Assembly (NCBI GenBank): GCA_964471405.1 | Contig: CAYYGH010000090.1 | Span: 1-5,667 of the forward strand | Direction: 5' to 3' | From: J084 sp964471405 | GTDB lineage: Bacteria > Pseudomonadota > Alphaproteobacteria > Sphingomonadales > Rhodothalassiaceae | DNA: 5,667 nucleotides | Shown: positions 1 to 5,667 of the stretch, piece by piece | Layout: each line of letters starts with the position of its first letter | Numbering within the stretch: position 1 is the first letter of the stretch | The notes under the pieces: generated by a model | Databases searched by the model: none | What the model saw: the letters and a program-made list of their open reading frames with translations, nothing else | What the model was told of the DNA's origin: nothing | Program-made: the position numbers and the translations under genes

Positions 1-1
1 C

Positions 2-27
2 CCTGCAAAAAGGGGGTGATTTGCAGG
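2..27. repeat. Perfect 8-bp inverted repeat at the window start
   Basis: CCTGCAAA (2-9) and TTTGCAGG (20-27) are perfect reverse complements around a 10-base G-rich loop. As RNA this would be a modest hairpin. No T-run follows, so it is not a standard intrinsic terminator. It could be an operator-like dyad, part of the dnaN leader, or the tail signal of a gene before the window. Its function is unknown. Confidence 0.45.
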
Positions 28-84
28 CGGGGGCGGTCTATAAGAGGCGCGGCTGGAGCCGGGATCGCGCGTCCGTTACCGGCT

Positions 85-107
85 GGGCGGGGAGGGAGCA
101 TCCGCCC
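85..107 (+). repeat. GC-rich hairpin in the dnaN leader
   Basis: GGGCGG (85-90) pairs perfectly with CCGCCC (102-107), and a G-U pair at 91/101 can extend the stem. The loop is purine-rich (GAGGGAGCA). GC-rich DNA makes such stems by chance fairly often. It is recorded because it lies just before a second hairpin in the same leader. Confidence 0.35.
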
Positions 108-111
108 CCTG

Positions 112-133
112 CCGTTCCGCCTGACGGAAGCGG
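112..133 (+). repeat. Bulged 8-bp hairpin in the dnaN leader
   Basis: CCGTTCCG (112-119) pairs with 125-133, with one bulged G at 130 and a five-base loop (CCTGA). It lies about 60 bases before the dnaN start. No T-run follows, so a terminator is unlikely. A role in leader structure is possible but not shown. Confidence 0.35.
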
Positions 134-149
134 TTCGGCCATCCGGGGA

Positions 150-179
150 ATGAGGAAACGCCAACGATTATTCAGGTGA
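150..179 (+). other. Nine-codon mini-ORF ahead of dnaN
   Basis: ATG at 150 opens a reading frame encoding MRKRQRLFR and ends at TGA 177-179. A G-run (145-148) sits almost directly against the ATG, so its ribosome site is poorly spaced. The stop overlaps the AGGTGA thought to serve dnaN and ends 13 bases before the dnaN ATG. It could be a short leader peptide coupled to dnaN translation. A frame this short is expected by chance, so this stays a possibility. Confidence 0.15.
174..179 (+). promoter_or_regulatory. Likely dnaN ribosome binding site
   Basis: AGGTGA at 174-179 is the best Shine-Dalgarno match before dnaN. It leaves 13 bases to ATG 193, somewhat long, but only one base to the in-frame GTG at 181, which is too close. 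Together with protein homology this favours 193 as the start. Confidence 0.45.
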
Positions 180-192
180 TGTGAAACGCGCC

Positions 193-1302
193 ATGCAGCT
201 CGTGATCGAACGCAATCCGCTACTTCGCGCCCTCTCCCATATCCAGAGCGTGGTAGAGCGCCGCAACACCATCCCGATTCTGTCCAATGTGGAGCTGGTC
301 GCAGAGGGGGAGACCCTGCGGCTGACCGCCACCGACCTTGACATCGCGCTGGTCGAAGAGGTCCCTGCGCGCGTTGCGGCCGCCGGCGGGACGACGGTGC
401 CGGCCCACACGCTGCATGACATCATCCGCAAGTTCCCGGATGGAGCGGAATTGTCGCTCGCGCTGGATGGTGATCGGCTGGTGCTGCGGGCAGGTGGTGC
501 CCGTTTCCAGCTGGCCACCCTGCCACGAGAGGATTTTCCCCAGCTGGCCGCCGATGAGCTGCCGCATTGCTTCTCGCTCGGCGCCGATGTCCTCAAGCGC
601 CTGATCGACAAGACGCGGTTCGCGATTTCCACGGAGGAAACCCGCTACTATCTCAACGGCATCTACTTCCATGTGGCCGAGGCCGGCTCTCCGCTGCTCA
701 AGGCGGTGGCAACCGACGGACATCGCCTGGCCCGGGTGGAGACCGCCATGCCCGAGGGGGCGGCCGGCATGCCGGGCGTCATCGTGCCCCGCAAGACGGT
801 GGCCGAGCTGCGCAAGCTCGTTGACGAGTATGACGGCGCCATCGCGGTATCGCTTTCCGATACGCGCATCCGGTTTGCCTTTGATTCCGCCGTGCTGACC
901 TCCAAGCTCATCGACGGCACCTTTCCGGACTATGAGCGGGTGATCCCCACGGCGAACGACAAGATCCTGCGGGTGAATGCGCGGCTGCTGGCCGAGGCGG
1001 TGGATCGCGTGTCCACGATTTCCAGCGAGAAGACGCGCTCGGTCAAGCTGACGCTGGAGGCGGACCGCATCGTGCTCTCCGTCACAAGTCCCGAGCATGG
1101 GACGGCCACGGAGGAGCTCACGGCGGCCTATGAGGGAGAGCCGCTCGAGATCGGATTCAATGCGCGCTATCTGCTGGACATTCTGGCCCAGATCGAGGGG
1201 GCGGAGGCGGAGGTCCGCCTGATGGATGCCACCTCGCCGACGATCATCGTCGATCCCGAGGATGAAAGCGCGCTCTATGTGCTGATGCCGATGCGCGTCT
1301 AG
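193..1302 (+). CDS. dnaN: DNA polymerase III beta subunit (sliding clamp)
   Basis: DnaN forms a ring dimer around DNA that tethers the replicative polymerase and is a docking platform for ligase, MutS and other repair factors. From ATG 193 the protein has 369 residues, the normal family length, with three similar clamp domains (about 1-120, 125-245 and 246-369). Visible landmarks are SVVERRNTIPILSNV (19-33), ATDLDI (46-51), TRFAISTEETRYYLNGI (141-157), ATDGHRLA (173-180), FPDYERVIP (244-252) and the C-terminal YVLMPMRV. Residues lining the partner-binding cleft in the E. coli clamp have matches here: H177, R178, R249 and the MPMR tail. An in-frame GTG at 181 would add MKRA, but family members begin with a short stretch like MQLVIER, so 193 is chosen. 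recF starts 76 bases after the TAG stop, consistent with one operon. Nothing in the protein looks abnormal. Confidence 0.97.
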   Translation: MQLVIERNPLLRALSHIQSVVERRNTIPILSNVELVAEGETLRLTATDLDIALVEEVPARVAAAGGTTVPAHTLHDIIRKFPDGAELSLALDGDRLVLRAGGARFQLATLPREDFPQLAADELPHCFSLGADVLKRLIDKTRFAISTEETRYYLNGIYFHVAEAGSPLLKAVATDGHRLARVETAMPEGAAGMPGVIVPRKTVAELRKLVDEYDGAIAVSLSDTRIRFAFDSAVLTSKLIDGTFPDYERVIPTANDKILRVNARLLAEAVDRVSTISSEKTRSVKLTLEADRIVLSVTSPEHGTATEELTAAYEGEPLEIGFNARYLLDILAQIEGAEAEVRLMDATSPTIIVDPEDESALYVLMPMRV

Positions 1303-1378
1303 CCCGGGTGTCAAAGGCGGCTGGTGGCGCGGCTTCATATGGCGCGCACAGCGGAGTCCGGCGCGACCGCAGCAGGGA

Positions 1379-2695
1379 ATGACACCAGCGATGGATGACC
1401 GTTCCGGGATTCGCCCGTGTCCATCCGGGATGGTGGCGAGCCGGCCCGGGCCGAGGCGCGCCGTTCTGCAGGATCTCAGGACGCGGTGTTTCCGCAATCT
1501 TGCAGACGGACAGCTGTCTCTGCCCGGTGATGTCCCGCTGCGCATTCTCGTCGGGGCGAATGGCGCGGGCAAGACGAGCGTTCTGGAGGCGATATCGATG
1601 TTCGCTTCAGGACGCGGGATCCGGGGGGCACGATTGTCCGAGATCCTGCGTAATGGGGAGGATCCTCAGGCCGGCTGGACGGTTTCCGCCATCTTCCGCG
1701 ATCGCTTTGCCGAAGAGCGGCGGGTCGTCGTGCACGCAACGGCGGCCGGTGGCAATGGCGAGGAGCTTCCCGATGACGAGGAGGAAGGAGGGGCGGCCGA
1801 GCAGATCCGCACTGGCAGCAGCGGCGAGGCGGAAGGGAAAATGCGGCGGCAGGTTCTCCTGGACGGCCGCAGACGGGGGCCGGCGGCATTGGCGGAGCTG
1901 GTCACCGTCACCTGGGCGAGCCCGGCCATGGATCGGCTGTTTGTGGATGGGGCCGGCCAGCGGCGCCGCTTCTTCGATCGCATCGTCACCAGTTTCTATC
2001 CCGAGCATGTCCGGCTGCTTGGTCGTCATGAGCGGGCGATGCGCCAGCGTCTGCGTCTGCTTGTGCAGGCCGGCAGCCGGGCCGATGCCCATTGGCTGGC
2101 AGCACTCGAAGCCCGGATGGCCGAAGCGGCCGTGGCGATTGCTGCGGCGCGGGTGGAGACGGTGGAGCTTCTCAATTCCCATTTGCGGGCGCATGCCCTT
2201 GACGGTTTTCCCCTGCCCCGGATCGCGCTGGCTGGCAGGGTGGAAGAGGGCCTGATGACGGGGCGGCCCGCACTCGTGCTCGAAGAGGAGATCCGCACCC
2301 GGCTTGCGGAGCGGCGTGAGCAGGATGCCCTGGAAGGGCGGACGGGATTCGGGCCGCATCTGACCGATTTCGTGGTCTGGGGACATTTTCCGGACAGCAG
2401 CGAGGAGCGCATGGCGCGGCTGGCCTCCACCGGCGAGCAGAAGGTGCTGCTGCTGGCACTGGTGGTGGCGCATGCCGAGCTGGCGGTGGAACGCGAGAAC
2501 AGGCCGGTAATCCTGCTGCTTGATGAAGTCGCCGCTCATCTCGATGCTGATCGGCGGGCGCGATTCTTTGCGCGGCTGGCCGAATTTCCCGGTGAAATCT
2601 GGCTGGCCGGCACGAGTGCGGAGCTGTTCGCACCCCTTGAAAAATCTCCCGATTCCCTGCTGTTGAGGATCGACGAAGGGCGCATCAATCACTAA
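1379..2695 (+). CDS. recF: DNA replication and repair protein RecF
   Basis: RecF is an SMC/ABC-like ATPase that acts with RecO and RecR to load RecA on gapped DNA and helps restart stalled forks. Visible motifs in the 438-residue reading are Walker A GANGAGKT (59-66), PxMDRLF...RRRFFDR (182-201), GPHLTDF (325-331), the ABC signature STGEQK (350-355), Walker B ILLLDE (378-383) and a D-loop around AAHLDADR (385-392). The usual length is about 360-385. The excess comes from roughly 27 residues before the first conserved strand and an acidic, Gly-rich insert at about 121-157. The start is uncertain. AGGGA (1374-1378) abuts ATG 1379 but lies 12 bases from ATG 1391. ATG 1430 is a third choice. All three keep some extension. 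The position after GPH is Leu, where E. coli has a basic residue. An imperfect hairpin lies in the gap from dnaN (1324-1349). The family call is firm; only the start and the insert are open. Confidence 0.94.
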   Translation: MTPAMDDRSGIRPCPSGMVASRPGPRRAVLQDLRTRCFRNLADGQLSLPGDVPLRILVGANGAGKTSVLEAISMFASGRGIRGARLSEILRNGEDPQAGWTVSAIFRDRFAEERRVVVHATAAGGNGEELPDDEEEGGAAEQIRTGSSGEAEGKMRRQVLLDGRRRGPAALAELVTVTWASPAMDRLFVDGAGQRRRFFDRIVTSFYPEHVRLLGRHERAMRQRLRLLVQAGSRADAHWLAALEARMAEAAVAIAAARVETVELLNSHLRAHALDGFPLPRIALAGRVEEGLMTGRPALVLEEEIRTRLAERREQDALEGRTGFGPHLTDFVVWGHFPDSSEERMARLASTGEQKVLLLALVVAHAELAVERENRPVILLLDEVAAHLDADRRARFFARLAEFPGEIWLAGTSAELFAPLEKSPDSLLLRIDEGRINH

Positions 2696-2718
2696 ATAAA
2701 GGGCAGGACATCAGCATC

Positions 2719-2772
2719 ATGGACGACACGCATTTCCGTCCCATGCATCCCGCGAAGCCGTGTCCAGGATGA
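2719..2772 (+). other. 17-codon mini-ORF in the recF-gyrB gap
   Basis: ATG 2719 to TGA 2770-2772 encodes MDDTHFRPMHPAKPCPG. AGGA at 2705-2708 is ten bases upstream, a reasonable ribosome site and better spaced than that of gyrB. The TGA overlaps the ATG of the next mini-ORF as ATGA. I do not recognise the peptide. It could be a translated leader for gyrB or a chance frame. Confidence 0.25.
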
Positions 2773-2816
2773 GCGACGGGCAGACGACTGCCCCCATGAC
2801 TCGACAGAATCGATAA
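2769..2816 (+). other. 15-codon mini-ORF in frame with gyrB
   Basis: ATG 2769 overlaps the previous mini-ORF stop (ATGA). The frame encodes MSDGQTTAPMTRQNR and ends at TAA 2814-2816, in the same frame as gyrB and nine bases before its ATG. The arrangement would allow ribosomes to terminate and restart on gyrB. Alternatively it may be the remnant of a longer GyrB N-terminus cut by the TAA. Neither is shown. Confidence 0.25.
2778..2793 (+). promoter_or_regulatory. Compact hairpin in the gyrB leader
   Basis: GGGCAG (2778-2783) and CTGCCC (2788-2793) are perfect complements around a four-base ACGA loop. This short GC-rich stem ends 32 bases before the gyrB start and lies within the second mini-ORF. 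No T-run follows, so an intrinsic terminator is unlikely. It could affect ribosome access or transcript stability. The pairing is plain in the sequence; the role is inferred. Confidence 0.45.
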
Positions 2817-2825
2817 AGCAGGAAT

Positions 2826-5273
<2,448 letters not shown>

Positions 5274-5284
5274 GCCACCGGCGC

Positions 5285-5296
5285 AACCGGCCGGTT
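5285..5296. repeat. Perfect 12-bp palindrome after gyrB
   Basis: AACCGGCCGGTT is a perfect palindrome 11 bases past the gyrB stop. It has no spacer, so it suits a DNA-level dyad, such as a dimeric protein site, better than an RNA hairpin. It is one of several CCGG/GGCC-centred dyads in this tail. Confidence 0.45.
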
Positions 5297-5310
5297 CGGC
5301 AGGTGCAGCC

Positions 5311-5327
5311 ATCCGGCGTGGCCGGAT
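5311..5327 (+). repeat. 7-bp perfect hairpin before the gyrB terminator
   Basis: ATCCGGC (5311-5317) and GCCGGAT (5321-5327) are perfect complements around GTG. The stem lies between the gyrB stop and the stronger terminator hairpin. It lacks a T-run, so it is more likely to protect the 3' end of the transcript or assist termination than to terminate alone. Confidence 0.5.
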
Positions 5328-5335
5328 CATGGCAT

Positions 5336-5365
5336 GCCGGTCCGATCGTCAGGACCGGCCGTTTT
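5336..5365 (+). terminator. Probable intrinsic terminator of gyrB
   Basis: GCCGGTCC (5336-5343) pairs perfectly with GGACCGGC (5352-5359) around an eight-base loop. The stem is followed by CG and then TTTT (5362-5365). This is the only hairpin in the window with a T-run directly after it, and it lies 63 bases after the gyrB stop, as expected for the end of this operon. The T-run is short, so termination may be partial. Confidence 0.65.
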
Positions 5366-5459
5366 AAGGCGGCGGATGGCGGGAAGCCGGGACCGGCCTG
5401 CATCGCCGCCTTTCCCTGCCCGGCCGGGTTCTGATGCGGACCTCCCGTCATCGCGGCCG

Positions 5460-5506
5460 GATCCCGGGCCCCATGACATGCTCACCTCGGCCCATGAGCC
5501 GGGATC
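5460..5506. repeat. 8-bp inverted repeat with a 31-base spacer
   Basis: GATCCCGG (5460-5467) and CCGGGATC (5499-5506) are perfect reverse complements. The spacer contains GGCCCCATGA, which recurs one base shorter as GGCCCATGA just before the right arm. The role is unknown. The spacing is wide for a simple terminator. Confidence 0.35.
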
Positions 5507-5569
5507 GGCAACCGAAAGAGACCGCACCGGCCGGCGGTACTGCCTCCGTTGCGCGTGCCACCGATAGGA

Positions 5570-5667
5570 ATGGGTGGGCCGACCGCGGGTCTGTCCCTGT
5601 CGGTCGTTCAGCGGCAGGAAAGCCGCGCCCGGCTGGCGATGCTCCTGTTGCGTCATTCGCCGCCGGT
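5570..5667 (+). CDS. Possible 5' end of an unidentified gene, open at the window edge
   Basis: ATG 5570 opens a frame that runs 32 codons without a stop to the right edge, beginning MGGPTAGLSLSVVQRQ and including a short hydrophobic stretch, LAMLLL. AGGA (5566-5569) directly abuts the ATG, so the ribosome site is poorly placed. GTG 5555 and TTG 5549 are other in-frame starts. I do not recognise the product. A chance frame in GC-rich DNA is the more likely reading. Confidence 0.15.
   Translation, partial: MGGPTAGLSLSVVQRQESRARLAMLLLRHSPP
5580..5606. repeat. Nested hairpin in the tail
   Basis: CGACCG (5580-5585) pairs with CGGTCG (5601-5606). Inside it GGG (5587-5589) can pair with CCC (5595-5597) around TCTGT. 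This gives a two-part stem with a small internal loop. No T-run follows on either strand. It could belong to a structured leader RNA or be chance. Confidence 0.35.
5611..5626. repeat. 5-bp hairpin near the right edge
   Basis: GCGGC (5611-5615) and GCCGC (5622-5626) pair around AGGAAA, four bases after the nested hairpin. The loop resembles a Shine-Dalgarno core on the + strand. The stem is short and the observation is weak on its own. Confidence 0.25.

Larger units (their letters stand above)
5366..5667. other. Non-coding, palindrome-rich tail with no supported gene
   Basis: No frame here shows a recognisable protein motif. Open frames exist on both strands, but in DNA this GC-rich they are expected. 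They include a - strand frame open from the right edge to a stop at 5327-5329, another to a stop at 5448-5450, and a + strand frame open from 5498 to the edge. The stretch holds many CCGG and GGCC cores: GCCGG-GA-CCGGC (5386-5397), the palindrome CCCGGCCGGG (5419-5428) and CCGGCCGG (5527-5534). GGCCGGATC occurs at 5320-5328 and again at 5455-5463. It may contain regulatory sequence for a gene beyond the window. Confidence 0.5.

Noticed and set aside
21..44. TTGCAG and TATAAG as a sigma-70 promoter for dnaN
   Set aside because: The spacing between the two is 12 bases, too short for a normal -35/-10 pair, and no better -35 lies at 16-18 bases.
168..176. TTATTCAGG as a DnaA box near a replication origin
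   Set aside because: It matches the TTATCCACA consensus at only six of nine positions and there is no cluster of boxes, so no origin can be claimed.
1339..1398. A 19-codon frame from ATG 1339 overlapping the recF start
   Set aside because: There is no ribosome site before it and no recognisable peptide; such short frames are common by chance.
220..1572. A 450-codon - strand frame over dnaN and the recF start
   Set aside because: The same antisense shadow effect. The protein is rich in Arg, His and Gly with no family motif, and dnaN is certain on the + strand.
1607..2692. A 361-codon - strand frame over recF
   Set aside because: A shadow of recF. RecF ATPase motifs on the + strand are unambiguous and the antisense translation is unrecognisable.
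2778..2793. The gyrB leader hairpin as an intrinsic terminator of recF
   Set aside because: No T-run follows the stem; the next bases are CCATGACTC.
5327..5656. A - strand frame of 109 codons, open beyond the right edge, convergent with gyrB
   Set aside because: It has no ribosome site before ATG 5656, a biased Arg/Gly/Ser/Pro composition and no known motif, and it runs through the gyrB terminator hairpin. Another - strand frame is also open here, so openness is not informative.

Overview
This window carries a conserved chromosomal replication and repair cluster, dnaN - recF - gyrB, with all three genes on the + strand. It begins just upstream of dnaN and ends about 390 bases past gyrB. The DNA is GC-rich and the proteins look alphaproteobacterial. 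GyrB has the Gram-negative insertion in its TOPRIM half and an arginine in the PLRGK loop, and RecF has the PxMDRLF...RRRFFDR form of its motif. The order dnaN-recF-gyrB with no foreign gene between fits Rhodospirillales or Acetobacteraceae. That placement is an inference from gene order and motif style, not a database result. dnaA is often next to this cluster, but it is not in the window.

Layout: 1-192 is a non-coding leader with three short hairpins and a nine-codon mini-ORF whose stop overlaps the likely dnaN ribosome site. dnaN (193-1302) encodes the sliding clamp. After a 76-base gap comes recF (1379-2695), which is longer than usual because of an N-terminal extension and an acidic insert. 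A 130-base gap follows. It holds two coupled mini-ORFs (17 and 15 codons) and a compact hairpin just ahead of gyrB (2826-5273). Downstream of gyrB is a probable intrinsic terminator (5336-5365), preceded by two perfect dyads. The rest, to 5667, has no gene I can support and is unusually dense in CCGG/GGCCGG palindromes and hairpins.

The genes share a theme. DnaN tethers DNA polymerase III to DNA, RecF helps load RecA at stalled or gapped forks, and GyrB is the ATPase subunit of the gyrase that relieves supercoiling ahead of the fork. No mobile element, CRISPR array, tRNA or rRNA was seen, and I found no convincing new biological system. The points most worth a second look are the gyrB leader, the RecF insert and the palindrome-rich tail.
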